This document shows, in pieces, positions 1 through 9,232 of a stretch of 57,471 bases of DNA. The DNA lies in the NCBI GenBank assembly GCA_021848725.1, contig JAJZTS010000010.1, positions 1 through 57,471 on the forward strand, given 5' to 3'. Under the pieces are notes generated by a model. The model made no database searches. It was not told where the DNA came from and saw only the letters and a list, made by a program, of their open reading frames with translations. The translations under genes were made by a program, and so were the position numbers. This DNA comes from Pseudomonadota bacterium (lineage in GTDB: Bacteria > Pseudomonadota > Gammaproteobacteria > Burkholderiales > Thiobacillaceae). Numbering within the stretch: position 1 is the stretch's first letter; each line of letters starts with the position of its first letter.

Positions 1-1145
1 AAGCCAAGGCGGTGTTGCGCGATTACGGCATTGCCACGCCGAATGGCGTGACGATTCAAGAGGCGGCCGAGTGCACCGCGGCGGCCAGTCAATTGGGCGG
101 CACGGCCTGGGTGGCCAAGGCCCAGATTCACGCCGGTGGTCGCGGCAAGGCCGGCGGCGTCAAGGTCTGTCAGTCGGTCGACGAACTCAGTGCCACGGCC
201 AAGGCCTTGCTCGGCAGCCGCCTGGTCACCTACCAGAACGCGCCGGACGGCCAGCCGGTGGGCACCCTGTTGATCGAAGAGACCCTGGCCATCGCGCGCG
301 AGCTGTATCTGTCGATCACCGTCGACCGCGCCGCCGAGCGCATCGGCATCGTCGCCTCCAGCGCCGGCGGCATGGAGATCGAGGAGGTCGCCACCCGCGA
401 GCCGGAGAAGATTCTGCGTGAGACGGTGAACCCCATCACCGGCCTGATGGACTACCAGGGCCGCAACCTGGCCTTCGGCTTAGGCCTATCCGGCGAGCAA
501 ATCGGCGCCTTCGTCAAGATGCTCAAGGGCTTCTACCGCATCTTCATCGACAAGGATCTGGCGCTGCTGGAGATCAATCCGCTCATCGTCACCATGGACG
601 GCCGCCTGCTGCCGCTCGATTGCAAGATGGGGCTGGACGACAACGCGCTCTACCGGCAGAAGACGCTGGCCGAGCAGGCCGACCTGTCGCAGATCGACCC
701 CAAGGAGGCCGAGGCCCTCGCCCACAACGTCAACTACATTGCGCTTTCCGGCAACATCGGCTGCATGGTCAATGGCGCCGGCCTGGCCATGGCGACCATG
801 GACCTGATCAAGCTGTCCGGCGGCATGCCGGCCAACTTCCTCGACGTCGGCGGCGGCGCCACGGCCGAGACGGTGGCCCGCGCCTTCCAGATCATCCTGG
901 CCGACCCCAACGTCAAGGCGGTGCTGATCAACATCTTCGGCGGCATCGTCCGCTGCGACCTGATCGCCGAGGGCATCATCCAGGCGGTGAAGGAGGTGGG
1001 CGTCAAGGTGCCGGTGGTGGTGCGCCTGGAAGGCACCAATGCCGACCAGGGCCGTGAGCTACTGGCCAATTCCGGCCTGGCCATCATCGCGGCCAACGAC
1101 CTGACCGAGGCGGCCCAGCGGGCCGTAGAGGAAGCAAGAAACTGA
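1..1145 (+). CDS. sucC: Succinyl-CoA synthetase beta subunit (5' partial)
   Basis: Beta subunit of succinate-CoA ligase (ADP/GTP-forming), the TCA-cycle step that converts succinyl-CoA to succinate with nucleotide triphosphate formation. The N-terminal ATP-grasp part and the C-terminal ligase part (GGIVRCDLIAEGI near the end) are clear. The open frame continues upstream of the GTG at 12 to the window edge, with A-K-A-V before L-R-D-Y-G. This matches the usual YQAKALLREYG start region of SucC, so only roughly the first seven or eight codons are missing and the GTG is not the true start. It is followed by sucD in the same direction, so a sucCD operon is expected. Very confident. Confidence 0.97.
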   Translation, partial: AKAVLRDYGIATPNGVTIQEAAECTAAASQLGGTAWVAKAQIHAGGRGKAGGVKVCQSVDELSATAKALLGSRLVTYQNAPDGQPVGTLLIEETLAIARELYLSITVDRAAERIGIVASSAGGMEIEEVATREPEKILRETVNPITGLMDYQGRNLAFGLGLSGEQIGAFVKMLKGFYRIFIDKDLALLEINPLIVTMDGRLLPLDCKMGLDDNALYRQKTLAEQADLSQIDPKEAEALAHNVNYIALSGNIGCMVNGAGLAMATMDLIKLSGGMPANFLDVGGGATAETVARAFQIILADPNVKAVLINIFGGIVRCDLIAEGIIQAVKEVGVKVPVVVRLEGTNADQGRELLANSGLAIIAANDLTEAAQRAVEEARN

Positions 1146-1151
1146 TTCGTC

Positions 1152-1208
1152 GTTCCCGCGAAGGCGGGAACCTAGTTAATTTGCCTGGATTCCCGCCTAC
1201 GCGGGAAT
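1152..1208. repeat. Paired REP-like hairpins between sucC and sucD
   Basis: Two hairpins in tandem, each with a perfect 8-bp stem and a 4-nt loop: GTTCCCGC/GCGGGAAC (1152-1171) and ATTCCCGC/GCGGGAAT (1189-1208). This is the widespread 'CATTCCCGCGnAnGCGGGAATC' type of intergenic repeat seen in many beta- and gammaproteobacteria. It lies inside the sucCD operon, 20 bp before the sucD start, so it could act in mRNA stability or differential expression. That role is inferred. Confidence 0.8.
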
Positions 1209-1227
1209 GACGGGTGGAGAGAAGCAA

Positions 1228-2106
1228 ATGAGCATCCTCGTCAACAAAGATACGAAAGTCATCTGCCAGGGCTTCACCGGCAAGCAGGGCAGCTTTCATT
1301 CCGAACAGGCCATCGCTTATGGCACGCAGATGGTCGGCGGTGTCACCCCCGGCAAGGGCGGCCAGAGCCATCTCAACCTGCCGGTGTTCAACACCGTGAA
1401 AGATGCCGTGCGTGCGACTGGGGCCAACGCCAGCATGCTCTACGTGCCGGCGGCCTTCGCTGCCGACGGCATCCTGGAGGCGGCCGATGCCGGCATCGAA
1501 GTGATCGCCTGCATCACCGAGGGCATCCCGGTGCGCGACATGATCAACGTCAAGGCCGCGCTACGGGCCAACGGCGCCAAGCTGATCGGGCCCAACTGCC
1601 CGGGCCTGATCACGCCGGGCGAATGCAAGATCGGCATCATGCCCGGCTTCATCCATAAGCCGGGCAAGGTCGGCATCGTCTCCCGCTCGGGCACCCTGAC
1701 CTACGAGGCGGTGTGGCAGACCACGCAACTCGGCCTGGGTCAATCCACCTGCGTCGGCATCGGCGGCGATCCGATCAAGGGCCTCGATTTCATCGACTGC
1801 CTGGCGCTGTTCCAGCACGATGCCCAGACCGAGGCGATCATCCTGGTCGGCGAGATCGGCGGCACGGCGGAAGAGGCGGCGGCCGAATACATCAAGGCCC
1901 ATGTCAACAAGCCGGTGGCGGCCTACATCGCCGGCCTCACCGCGCCCAAGGGCAAGCGCATGGGCCATGCCGGCGCGATCATCGCCGGCGGCAAGGGCAC
2001 GGCGGCCGAGAAGATCGCGGCGCTGGAGAAGGCCGGTGTCGTCGTGGCGCAATCGCCGGCCGGCCTCGGCGCGGCGGTGGCGGAGGCGATGCGTCGGGCA
2101 ACCTAG
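1228..2106 (+). CDS. sucD: Succinyl-CoA synthetase alpha subunit
   Basis: Alpha subunit of succinate-CoA ligase, carrying the CoA-binding Rossmann domain and the phospho-histidine. The protein is 292 residues, the usual length. Visible landmarks are the CoA-binding start ([15 protein letters not shown]), the conserved IGPNCPG segment and the catalytic [10 protein letters not shown] motif, whose His is transiently phosphorylated. I chose the ATG at 1228 rather than the in-frame ATG at 1207 because it gives the family N-terminus [11 protein letters not shown] and has a GGAGAG ribosome site about 8 nt upstream. The 1207 codon lies inside the hairpin repeat. It pairs with sucC immediately upstream. 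Confidence 0.97.
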   Translation: MSILVNKDTKVICQGFTGKQGSFHSEQAIAYGTQMVGGVTPGKGGQSHLNLPVFNTVKDAVRATGANASMLYVPAAFAADGILEAADAGIEVIACITEGIPVRDMINVKAALRANGAKLIGPNCPGLITPGECKIGIMPGFIHKPGKVGIVSRSGTLTYEAVWQTTQLGLGQSTCVGIGGDPIKGLDFIDCLALFQHDAQTEAIILVGEIGGTAEEAAAEYIKAHVNKPVAAYIAGLTAPKGKRMGHAGAIIAGGKGTAAEKIAALEKAGVVVAQSPAGLGAAVAEAMRRAT

Positions 2107-2150
2107 TAGGGTTTAACGCCTTAGCCGTTCCACTACTCAGACCTGTTATC

Positions 2151-2166
2151 TGGCATCCGGCTTGCT
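2151..2166 (+). promoter_or_regulatory. Sigma-54 type -24/-12 promoter
   Basis: TGGCATCCGGCTTGCT matches the RpoN consensus TGGCAC-N5-TTGC(A/T), with GG at 2152-2153 and GC at 2164-2165, exactly 12 nt apart. Predicted transcription would start near 2177, about 30 nt before the ATG at 2207 and in front of an AGGAGGA ribosome site. It shares its layout with the sites at 14864 and 17753. Confidence 0.65.
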
Positions 2167-2206
2167 TGTCTTGATTACCCCAATCCAAGGCAAGCAGGAG
2201 GATTCC

Positions 2207-2773
2207 ATGGACATCGGTTCGATCTTTTTTGACAAAAATTTCGCAAACTCAGCCAGCGGTTCCAAGGTTACCCAGGAAACGGGCAGCATGGTTTTTTGGG
2301 ATCATCTAAGGGCCGCGCAAGAGAACGTAAGCAAATCATTGGCCGGCAATACGCGCCAAACTTCTAAGGCTTGTATTTCGCAGACGATGCAGACATCGCA
2401 GATGGTGTCCAAAACCAGTGAGCCACAGGTGCAGGTGAGCAAGGAACCGAAAATGTGGTTCCCACCGGGCTTCCCTGAGGATATGAAGCGTGAGCTGACG
2501 AACTTTATAGATAATTCAAACCTATCCAGCGCGGAAAAGGATGCCATGTGGGCCACGACAGTCGTCAGCCTTCATTTGATGAACTGTGGGCCGCCTGGAT
2601 TCAGAAAATACCTCACCGAAGATACTCGGTTTGGCTCCCCCAGCTTTAACCCCGTGAATCTGATAGCGCAATATGGTAATGCGCTTGCCTCAAGGGGCTA
2701 CCCGAATATCGGCAAAGCGGTGCAGGATTATCTGAAAAATGCCGACCGATCTGATGCGGCAAGTTTTGCCTGA
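2207..2773 (+). CDS. Unknown protein, 188 aa, behind a sigma-54 promoter
   Basis: I do not recognise the family. The start at 2207 is supported by an AGGAGGA ribosome site 4 nt upstream. The product has no signal peptide or membrane segment. The first 85 residues are rich in Ser, Thr, Lys and Gln and look flexible. From about residue 86 (MWFPPGFPEDMKRELTNFI) a more ordered, helix-rich half follows, with a PPGF motif appearing twice (PPGFPED, PPGFRKY). The gene is clearly more A/T-rich than sucCD and stands alone between sucD and convergent genes. The sigma-54 promoter suggests co-regulation with the two chemoreceptors of this window, so a role in motility or signalling is possible but speculative. 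Confidence 0.8.
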   Translation: MDIGSIFFDKNFANSASGSKVTQETGSMVFWDHLRAAQENVSKSLAGNTRQTSKACISQTMQTSQMVSKTSEPQVQVSKEPKMWFPPGFPEDMKRELTNFIDNSNLSSAEKDAMWATTVVSLHLMNCGPPGFRKYLTEDTRFGSPSFNPVNLIAQYGNALASRGYPNIGKAVQDYLKNADRSDAASFA

Positions 2774-2860
2774 TCGGCATTATTTGCCGCCCAGTGCGCC
2801 TTGCTTGTTGTTTTAGGCAATGCAAGGCTTTGGTGGTTATTTTTCGCAGACCTCAAATAC

Positions 2861-2886
2861 AGAGAGGCAACAAAAATTGCCTCTCT
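2861..2886. terminator. Bidirectional hairpin between convergent genes
   Basis: A perfect 10-bp stem AGAGAGGCAA/TTGCCTCTCT encloses the 6-nt loop CAAAAA. It lies between the end of the 2207 gene and the end of the minus-strand 2912 gene. There is no long U tract on either side, so intrinsic termination is plausible rather than certain. Confidence 0.6.
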
Positions 2887-2911
2887 GTCTAGTGGCGTCA
2901 GGGCAATTGGG

Positions 2912-3400
2912 CTACGGGCTGTCCCATGCCTTCTTAAAATTTGCAACGGAAATGGCCTTGCCCTTTGCGATTGCCCCTACATAGAGTCCCAGGCCCTTCA
3001 ACTTGGCATGGCTACCAAAATAAATTTGACGTTTCATGGTGGGGCCGTCAAATGGGGCGCGTGTGAAGGTTGGCGTGTCCGGTATCTGTCCTGGCTTAAC
3101 CTCGATCCAGCTCAACGCCGGGTCGGTCGTGGTCGTGTTGTACGCGTAAAACTTTCCCCCAAGGACGGCAATCACATAGACATCGCCTACGGCATCTACG
3201 GTTTCATTACCTTCCGCCGAAATGGACAAGTCGAGCGTACCGTCTGGGAAGCGAATACACCAGTCCGGATGCCCAGGGAATTGGCCGCATGACAAGGTGA
3301 TGTTAGAGACATCCTTTGTGTCCACTTTCGCTGCGGAAGACACCGCTGGCAGCAGCAGTGCGGTAATTGAAAAACCCAATATGGAAAAAAACTTCAGCAT
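2912..3400 (-). CDS. Small unknown secreted protein, 162 aa
   Basis: Family not recognised. The start at 3400 gives the N-terminus MLKFFSILGFSITALLLPA, a classical Sec signal peptide with likely cleavage near VSSA/AK (about residue 23), and has a GGGAG ribosome site 6 nt upstream. The in-frame upstream extension would put 14 polar residues before the signal and is unlikely. The mature part is about 140 residues with two Cys (LSCGQFPGHPDWCIRF), possibly a disulfide, and looks beta-rich. The next gene (3461-3949) encodes another 162-residue exported protein, about 60 bp away on the same strand. The pair may be expressed together and looks A/T-rich and accessory. Confidence 0.75.
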   Translation of the reverse strand: MLKFFSILGFSITALLLPAVSSAAKVDTKDVSNITLSCGQFPGHPDWCIRFPDGTLDLSISAEGNETVDAVGDVYVIAVLGGKFYAYNTTTTDPALSWIEVKPGQIPDTPTFTRAPFDGPTMKRQIYFGSHAKLKGLGLYVGAIAKGKAISVANFKKAWDSP

Positions 3401-3460
3401 GATTTGCTCCCTAAAATTGAATTGCGGAAATAAATTAGTCACTGTGTGGTATCCCCTTCT

Positions 3461-3949
3461 TTATGGGATATATGTTCGCCAATAGCGCGAACCTCCGCTC
3501 CAATAATCTGTTACTTCAAACAAGCTCCCGCTTGTGCAGCTTGGTGTGCTGGATGTTGTGCAATACCACATGTCACTCCACCCAATTACAGTATTTGTGG
3601 AATCTTCAATCGGATATCGTGTGTACCAGAGTGCTGATGTGCCGGCGTATTTCGCAACTTGTAAGGCGTAGTAGCCGCCAGTAACCACCCAGAAACCCAA
3701 CCACGCACCTCCTTCATGCCAATTTGCGCTAAGCGCGGGAGATGGCATGATGTCCCAATTAAAGTTTCTTGCATCAGAAGGGAGGGGATAGCTGTTATAC
3801 AGTTCCGAGGTGGCGCCATATAGCCACAAAGCCCACGGGTCTGATGCTGGTGCCGCGCGAGCAGGCAGCGCGATCCCAAGTAGAAGTGGCAGAGCCATTA
3901 ATTGCACAAACAGCTTCCGCCAATAAAGCTTTGCATGCTTAAAGTTCAT
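3461..3949 (-). CDS. Small unknown secreted protein, 162 aa
   Basis: Family not recognised. I start it at 3949 (MNFKHAKLYWRKLF), where a GGGAGAG ribosome site precedes the ATG and a signal peptide follows (LMALPLLLGIALPARA, cleavage near residue 32). The longer in-frame start at 4048 would hide the signal peptide behind 33 residues. The mature chain is rich in Trp, Tyr, Ser and Thr (WALWLYGATSELYNSYP, GGAWLGFWVVTGGYY, YWSGGSRYWRTYIP) with a Cys pair in WYCTTSSTPSCTSG. This is typical of a small exported beta-structured protein. It lies upstream of the 2912 gene in transcription order. Confidence 0.72.
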   Translation of the reverse strand: MNFKHAKLYWRKLFVQLMALPLLLGIALPARAAPASDPWALWLYGATSELYNSYPLPSDARNFNWDIMPSPALSANWHEGGAWLGFWVVTGGYYALQVAKYAGTSALWYTRYPIEDSTNTVIGWSDMWYCTTSSTPSCTSGSLFEVTDYWSGGSRYWRTYIP

Positions 3950-4293
3950 AAATCTCTCCCTGGTATCTTGTTCATTCTCAAAAACGCCTCTACGGCATAT
4001 GGATATGTCCTGTTGTGCCAAAGTGGGACACTGAATAGTTATGTTCATGCGATCTCCCTATTGTGAGTGCTTAATCAAGATGCGTTGATTTGATTGTCAG
4101 TTCGATGTGCGGAATGCCCTCCTTTCTTGTTAATGTGGCTTTTACCACACGTTGTGGGGGCGTAGGCCTGTGCTAGGCCCGATGCCTTCTGCATTATCAT
4201 CAATAAGGAAGTAGAGTGGACATATGCCATTCGATATAGCCATTAGGCCGAATGGTCATGTTTTTAGGCCATCTAGGTGTCATGGCCGGTAGG
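3950..4293. other. A/T-rich intergenic region, no gene seen
   Basis: 344 bp between two minus-strand genes. It holds the presumed promoter of the 3461 gene. It also contains short inverted repeats, for example TGTGG-CTTTTA-CCACA, and CCATTCG (4227-4233) with CGAATGG (4249-4255) just downstream of the ABC ATPase stop, which may form a weak transcript end. I see no convincing ORF or RNA gene. Confidence 0.5.
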
Positions 4294-5109
4294 CTATTTA
4301 TGCCGATGCAGCCCCAGCTCGACGGCGAACGGGTGCGCCCGCATATGGAAGGCGACCGGGCCGTCCTCCTCGGCGTGGATGAATTGATGAACGAAGGGGT
4401 CGCGCGACGCCAGCATGTCCTTGGCCGGGCCCTCGGCCACCACCACGCCGCCGTCGATGAAGTAGACGTAGTCGACCACCTTCAGCGATTCGGACACGTC
4501 ATAGGTCACCACGATGGAGGTGACGCCCAGAGCGTCGTTCAGGTTGCGAATCTTGTTGGCGATGACGTTGAGCGAGATCGGGTCGAGGCCGGCGAAGGGC
4601 TCGTCGTACATGATCAGCATCGGGTCGAGCACGGTGGCGCGGGCCAGGGCGACGCGTCGCTCCATACCGCCCGAGAGTTCGGCCGGCATCAGGCCATGGG
4701 CGCCGCGCAGGCCGACCGCGTGCAACTTCATCAACACCAGATCGCGGATCATCGCTTCCGGCAGGTCGGTGTGCTCGCGCAGCGGGAAGGCCAGGTTGTC
4801 GTAGACCGACAGGTCGGTGAACAGGCCGCTGACCTGGAACATCATGCCCATCTTGCGCCGCAGGTCGTACAGTTCGCCGGTGTCGAGCGCGTGCACGTTC
4901 TGGCCGTCGATGTGGACGCTGCCCTTGCGCGGCTTTTCCTGGCCGGTGATCACGCGCAGCAAGGTGCTCTTGCCGCAGCCGCTGACGCCGAGAAAGGCGA
5001 CGATCTGGCCGCGATGGATGCTGAGGTTGATGCCCTTGAGCACGTGGTGGTGACCGTAGGCGAAGTGCAGGTCCTTGACCTCGACCAGTGGCGTTTCGCT
5101 GGCTGCCAT
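4294..5109 (-). CDS. MlaF-like ABC transporter ATPase, orphan
   Basis: ATPase of the Mla/Ttg2 lipid-transport type, which normally works with MlaE, D, B and C in glycerophospholipid trafficking across the envelope. The product is 271 aa from the ATG at 5109 (GAGGAAC ribosome site). Visible motifs are Walker A GVSGCGKST (41-49), Q-loop FQ (92) followed by the MlaF-typical LFTDLSVYDNLAFPLREHT, signature LSGGM (145-149) and Walker B LIMYDE (165-170). The H-loop position reads VVTYDVSE, so the switch His is replaced by Tyr203. No permease or MlaD gene follows; the downstream genes are unrelated. It may serve a permease encoded elsewhere. mlaF is the best family name but the symbol is not certain. 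Confidence 0.85.
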   Translation of the reverse strand: MAASETPLVEVKDLHFAYGHHHVLKGINLSIHRGQIVAFLGVSGCGKSTLLRVITGQEKPRKGSVHIDGQNVHALDTGELYDLRRKMGMMFQVSGLFTDLSVYDNLAFPLREHTDLPEAMIRDLVLMKLHAVGLRGAHGLMPAELSGGMERRVALARATVLDPMLIMYDEPFAGLDPISLNVIANKIRNLNDALGVTSIVVTYDVSESLKVVDYVYFIDGGVVVAEGPAKDMLASRDPFVHQFIHAEEDGPVAFHMRAHPFAVELGLHRHK

Positions 5110-5192
5110 GATGTTCCTCGATTGCTGTTCGGCCAAATTAAACCACTGGCGGGGGTGAAGCGCCATGCCTGCGCGTGCAGTATGATGGCGGC

Positions 5193-5615
5193 ATGACCCG
5201 AGTCGATTTCTATTTCAACGCCGACAGCAAGGCCGAGGTGGCGCGCAAGGTTGCGGCCAAGGCCTATCAGGCCGGCCAGCGCGCCTTGATCTTCACGGCG
5301 GACGAGGCGCTGGCGAACGCGGTGGATGTCGGCCTGTGGACCGCGCCGCAACTGTCCTTCATCCCGCATGTGCGCAGCGGTCACCCGCAGGCAGGGCAGA
5401 CGCCGATCCTGATCGGCGCCAGCGACGAAGGTATGGCCGCACGCGATGTGCTGATCAATCTGGACGACCGCTGGCCGCCGCCGTTCAGCCGGTTCGAACG
5501 CTTGATCGAAATCGTCACGCGCGACGCGGCGGATCGGGAAAAGGCGCGCGAACGCTACCGCTTCTATCAGGAGCGGGGCTATCCTTTGCACAAGGTAGAC
5601 CTCGAGCGCAAATAG
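5193..5615 (+). CDS. holC: DNA polymerase III chi subunit
   Basis: Chi subunit of the clamp-loader complex, which links the polymerase III holoenzyme to single-strand binding protein. The product is 140 aa, close to the usual length. The start is set by family resemblance (MTRVDFYFNADSK), skipping an in-frame ATG six codons upstream. Conserved elements include the early DFYF, the central FIPH and the PILIGASDE / LINLDDRWPPPFSRFERLIEIV segment. It overlaps nothing but is 2 bp from the next small gene, followed by valS. holC-valS is a classic proteobacterial neighbourhood. Confidence 0.93.
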   Translation: MTRVDFYFNADSKAEVARKVAAKAYQAGQRALIFTADEALANAVDVGLWTAPQLSFIPHVRSGHPQAGQTPILIGASDEGMAARDVLINLDDRWPPPFSRFERLIEIVTRDAADREKARERYRFYQERGYPLHKVDLERK

Positions 5616-5617
5616 CC

Positions 5618-5959
5618 ATGGCCGAGCAGAACAACAGCGATTTTTTTGGCGAGATCTCCGCCCTCTACGGCAAGATGGACAAGTTGTTGGACAAGCGCGG
5701 CCCGGACGCGCTGGTCGAGCATGCGCCGGCCGCGCCGGAGGCAGCCGACTTCCCGTGCTTGACCGATGTGGTCGAGGCCGCCCCGGCCAAGCCCGCGGCA
5801 CGGCAGGCCGTTGCCAGCGCGGCAGGAATCGAACCCTCGCCGGAGCTCATGGCTGCCATCGAGGCCCGTCTGTCCGATCTTTTGGCCCGGCATCGGCAAG
5901 AAATGGACGAGGCCGTGCGCCGCATCGTCCAAGAAGAGCTGGCCCGCCGTGGCAAGTAG
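5618..5959 (+). CDS. Small conserved protein between holC and valS, 113 aa
   Basis: Not a named family that I recognise. It starts 2 bp after the holC stop (MAEQNNSDFFGEISALYGKMDKL), so it is probably translationally coupled. The chain is acidic, with an Ala/Pro-rich middle (about residues 32-70) and a C-terminal amphipathic helix (LMAAIEARLSDLLARHRQEMDEAVRRIVQEELARR) that could form a coiled coil. No signal peptide or membrane segment. Genes of this kind often sit between holC and valS in Betaproteobacteria, which supports a real gene, but the function is unknown. Confidence 0.75.
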   Translation: MAEQNNSDFFGEISALYGKMDKLLDKRGPDALVEHAPAAPEAADFPCLTDVVEAAPAKPAARQAVASAAGIEPSPELMAAIEARLSDLLARHRQEMDEAVRRIVQEELARRGK

Positions 5960-6049
5960 GCCGCCTCTCCCGCTTCCCTTATAATTCAGCCTTTTACAAG
6001 ATTGCGGGCGCTGGCATTGGCCGGCGCCTTTCATTTCGCTAAGGGCGCC

Positions 6050-8806
6050 ATGGAATTCACGAAACGCGAGCTCGCCAAGAGCTTCGAACCCCACGAGATC
6101 GAAAAACGCTGGTACCAGACCTGGGAGCAGGCCGGCTGGTTCGGCATGGGCCGGCAGGAGGCCAAGCCCTTCTACTGCATCATGCTGCCGCCGCCCAACG
6201 TCACCGGCACCCTGCACATGGGCCACGCCTTCCAACACACCCTGATGGACGCCCTGACCCGCTACCACCGCATGCAGGGCGACAACACCCTGTGGCAGCC
6301 GGGCACCGACCACGCCGGCATCGCCACCCAGATCGTGGTCGAGCGCCAGCTCGACGCGCAAAAGATTTCCCGCCACGACCTCGGCCGCGAGAAATTCCTC
6401 GAGAAAGTGTGGGAGTGGAAGGAGCACTCCGGCTCCACCATCACCCGCCAGATGCGCCGCCTGGGCACCTCGCCCGATTGGTCGCGCGAGCGCTTCACCA
6501 TGGACGAGGGCCTGTCCCACGCCGTCAGCGAGGTCTTCGTCAAGCTCTACGAAGAAGGCCTGATCTATCGCGGCAAGCGCCTGGTCAACTGGGACCCGGT
6601 GCTGCAGACCGCGGTGTCCGACCTGGAAGTGGTCAGCGAAGAGGAAGACGGCTTCATCTGGGAGATCAGCTATCCGCTGGAGGACGGCTCGGGCCTGCTC
6701 ACCGTCGCCACCACCCGGCCGGAGACCCTGCTCGGCGACACCGCCGTCGCGGTGAACCCCGAGGACGAGCGCTATAAACACCTGGTCGGCAAGAGCGTGC
6801 GCCTGCCCATCGCCGAGCGCAGCATCCCCATCATCGCCGACGACTATGTCGATCGCGAATTCGGCACCGGCGTGGTCAAGATCACCCCAGCCCACGACTT
6901 CAACGACTGGCAGGTCGGCCAGCGGCACAAGCTGCCGGCGATCAGCGTGCTCACGCTGGACGCCAAGATGAACGACTTCGCCCCGGCCGAATATCAGGGC
7001 CTGGACCGCTACGATGCGCGCAAGCGGATCCTGGAAGAGCTGCAGGCCAAGGGACTGCTGGTCTCGGCCAAGCCGCACAAGCTGATGATCCCGCGCGGCG
7101 ACCGCACCCATGCCGTGATCGAGCCCATGCTCACCGACCAGTGGTTCATGAGCATGGAAGGCCTGGCCAAGCAGGCACTCTCCGTGGTCGACCGCGGCGA
7201 GCTCAGATTCGTGCCGGAGAACTGGACCACCACCTACCGCCAGTGGCTGGAGAACATCCAGGACTGGTGCGTGTCGCGCCAGTTGTGGTGGGGCCATCGC
7301 ATCCCGGCCTGGTACGACGCGAACGGCAAGGTCTACGTTGCCCGCACCCTGGAAGACGCGCAGAAGCAGGCCGGCGACGGGATCGAGCTGAGCCAGGACA
7401 ACGACGTGCTCGACACCTGGTTCTCCTCGGCCCTGTGGCCGTTCTCGACCTTGGGCTGGCCGAACGACAGCTGGGAACTCAAGCACTACCTGCCGACCTC
7501 GGTGCTGGTCACCGGCTTCGACATCATCTTCTTCTGGGTCGCCCGCATGGTGATGATGTCGCTGCATTTCACCGGCAAGGTGCCGTTCCGCGAGGTCTAC
7601 GTCACCGGGCTTGTCAGAGACGCGCACGGCAACAAGATGTCCAAGTCCAAGGGCAACGTGCTCGACCCCATCGACCTGATCGACGGCATCACCGTGGACG
7701 ACCTGGTGGCCAAGCGCACCACCGGCCTGATGAACCCCAAGCAGGCCGAGAGCATCGCCAAGACCACCAAGAAGGAATTCGCCGAGGGCATCCCCAGCTT
7801 CGGCACCGATACCCTGCGCTTCACCTTCGCCAGCCTCGCCACCCACGGCCGCGACATCAAGTTCGACCTGCAGCGCTGCGAGGGCTACCGCAACTTCTGC
7901 AACAAGCTGTGGAACGCCACCCGCTTCGTGCTGATGAACTGCGAAGGCCAGGACGTCGGCCAGGACGAGGCGCTGCCGCTGGAATACAGCTTCGTCGACC
8001 GCTGGATCGTCGGCCGCCTGCAAGAGGCTGAGGCCGCCGTGCGCGAAGGCTTCGACCAGTACCGCTTCGATCTGGCCGCCCGCGCCATCTACGAATTTGT
8101 CTGGGACGAGTATTGCGACTGGTATCTGGAACTGGCCAAGGTCCAGATCGCCAACGGCTCGGAAGCCGCCCAGCGCGCTACCCGCCGCACCCTGGTGCGG
8201 GTGCTCGAGGTGGTGCTGCGCCTGGCCCACCCGATCATCCCCTTCATCACCGAGGAGCTGTGGCAGACCGTGGCGCCGCTGGCCAACCGGCAGGGCCAGA
8301 GCATCATGCTCGCCGACTATCCGGCGCCGAACATGGGCAAGGTCGATGCCGCGGCCAAGGCCGAGATGGCCACGCTCAAGGCCCTGATCAATGCCTGCCG
8401 CAACTTGCGCGGCGAGATGAATCTCTCGCCGGCGCAGAAGGTGCCGCTGATCGTCGAGGGCGATGCCGAGCGCGTGGGTGTCTACACCCCCTACATGCAG
8501 CTGCTCGCCCGGGTGTCCGAGGTGCAGGCCGTGGCCACGCTACCCGACAGCGACGCCCCGGTCGCGATCGAGGGCGACTGGCGGCTGATGCTCAAGGTCG
8601 AGATCGACCGCGCCGCCGAGACCGCCCGTCTGGACAAGGAGATCGCCCGTCTGGCCGGCGAGATCGCCAAGGCCCAAGCCAAGCTCGGCAACAGCAGTTT
8701 CGTCGACAAGGCCCCGGCCGCGGTGGTCGAGCAGGAGAAGAAGCGCCTGGCCGACTTCGTCGCGACGCTGGACAAGGTGCAGGCGCAGCGTGCGCGTCTA
8801 GGCTAA
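6050..8806 (+). CDS. valS: Valyl-tRNA synthetase
   Basis: Class I aminoacyl-tRNA synthetase charging tRNA-Val in the cytoplasm. 918 aa. The HIGH-type motif is HMGH at residues 56-59 ([15 protein letters not shown]). The editing domain carries [17 protein letters not shown]. The KMSKS loop is in [14 protein letters not shown]. The C-terminal region ends in the ValS coiled coil ([24 protein letters not shown]). I use the ATG at 6050 ([14 protein letters not shown]), which begins the family N-terminus. An in-frame codon at 6002 would add 16 residues of no family meaning. A TATAAT box stands about 70 bp upstream (5979-5984), so valS may also have its own promoter. Confidence 0.97.
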   Translation: MEFTKRELAKSFEPHEIEKRWYQTWEQAGWFGMGRQEAKPFYCIMLPPPNVTGTLHMGHAFQHTLMDALTRYHRMQGDNTLWQPGTDHAGIATQIVVERQLDAQKISRHDLGREKFLEKVWEWKEHSGSTITRQMRRLGTSPDWSRERFTMDEGLSHAVSEVFVKLYEEGLIYRGKRLVNWDPVLQTAVSDLEVVSEEEDGFIWEISYPLEDGSGLLTVATTRPETLLGDTAVAVNPEDERYKHLVGKSVRLPIAERSIPIIADDYVDREFGTGVVKITPAHDFNDWQVGQRHKLPAISVLTLDAKMNDFAPAEYQGLDRYDARKRILEELQAKGLLVSAKPHKLMIPRGDRTHAVIEPMLTDQWFMSMEGLAKQALSVVDRGELRFVPENWTTTYRQWLENIQDWCVSRQLWWGHRIPAWYDANGKVYVARTLEDAQKQAGDGIELSQDNDVLDTWFSSALWPFSTLGWPNDSWELKHYLPTSVLVTGFDIIFFWVARMVMMSLHFTGKVPFREVYVTGLVRDAHGNKMSKSKGNVLDPIDLIDGITVDDLVAKRTTGLMNPKQAESIAKTTKKEFAEGIPSFGTDTLRFTFASLATHGRDIKFDLQRCEGYRNFCNKLWNATRFVLMNCEGQDVGQDEALPLEYSFVDRWIVGRLQEAEAAVREGFDQYRFDLAARAIYEFVWDEYCDWYLELAKVQIANGSEAAQRATRRTLVRVLEVVLRLAHPIIPFITEELWQTVAPLANRQGQSIMLADYPAPNMGKVDAAAKAEMATLKALINACRNLRGEMNLSPAQKVPLIVEGDAERVGVYTPYMQLLARVSEVQAVATLPDSDAPVAIEGDWRLMLKVEIDRAAETARLDKEIARLAGEIAKAQAKLGNSSFVDKAPAAVVEQEKKRLADFVATLDKVQAQRARLG

Positions 8807-8815
8807 GGGGCTGAA

Positions 8816-9181
8816 ATGAGTCGCTGGTGGCGGGATGTCAAGGAGGCCTTGGGCGACCGCCACTTCTGGGCGCTGTTCGGCTGGAGTTTGCTGGCCTTAT
8901 GTGCCTTCGGTTATCTGTTTTGGCTGGCCATCAAGGTGGCGAAGAACTTTTCGCTGGTCGATCCCATCCTGTGTGGCGCATCGCAAACCGAGTGGCGGGT
9001 CTTGGGTTTAATCTTGGTGGGGCCTTTCTTCGCGGTCAGCGTATTGTCCGCTATCGGCGAACTGTGGAATGTCCTCAGCCTGCGGCGCAGGGGACGGCGT
9101 GTCCGTTTCACCGGTTTTGCCGGCTATGCCGTGCTGACTTTCGTCTTAGGGAATGCCCTGTTGTTGGCCTTGAGTTGTTAA
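8816..9181 (+). CDS. Small inner-membrane protein, 121 aa
   Basis: Function not recognised. Three hydrophobic helices are visible at about residues 18-40, 61-83 and 99-119. An Arg-rich loop (LRRRGRRVRF, about 89-98) between helices 2 and 3 is presumably cytoplasmic by the positive-inside rule. The start at 8816 has an AGGGG ribosome site and lies 9 bp after the valS stop, so it is likely co-transcribed with valS. Nothing in the context tells its role. Confidence 0.75.
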   Translation: MSRWWRDVKEALGDRHFWALFGWSLLALCAFGYLFWLAIKVAKNFSLVDPILCGASQTEWRVLGLILVGPFFAVSVLSAIGELWNVLSLRRRGRRVRFTGFAGYAVLTFVLGNALLLALSC

Positions 9182-9232
9182 GGTGGCCATCACCCGGCTG
9201 ACGATGGGGTTAAGCTGTTTATACTAGGCCAA

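Noticed and set aside
5579-8230. Open frame of 883 codons opposite valS
   Set aside because: It mirrors the codons of valS in a GC-rich gene and reads as low-complexity Ala/Gly/His/Val/Asp sequence with no family motif.
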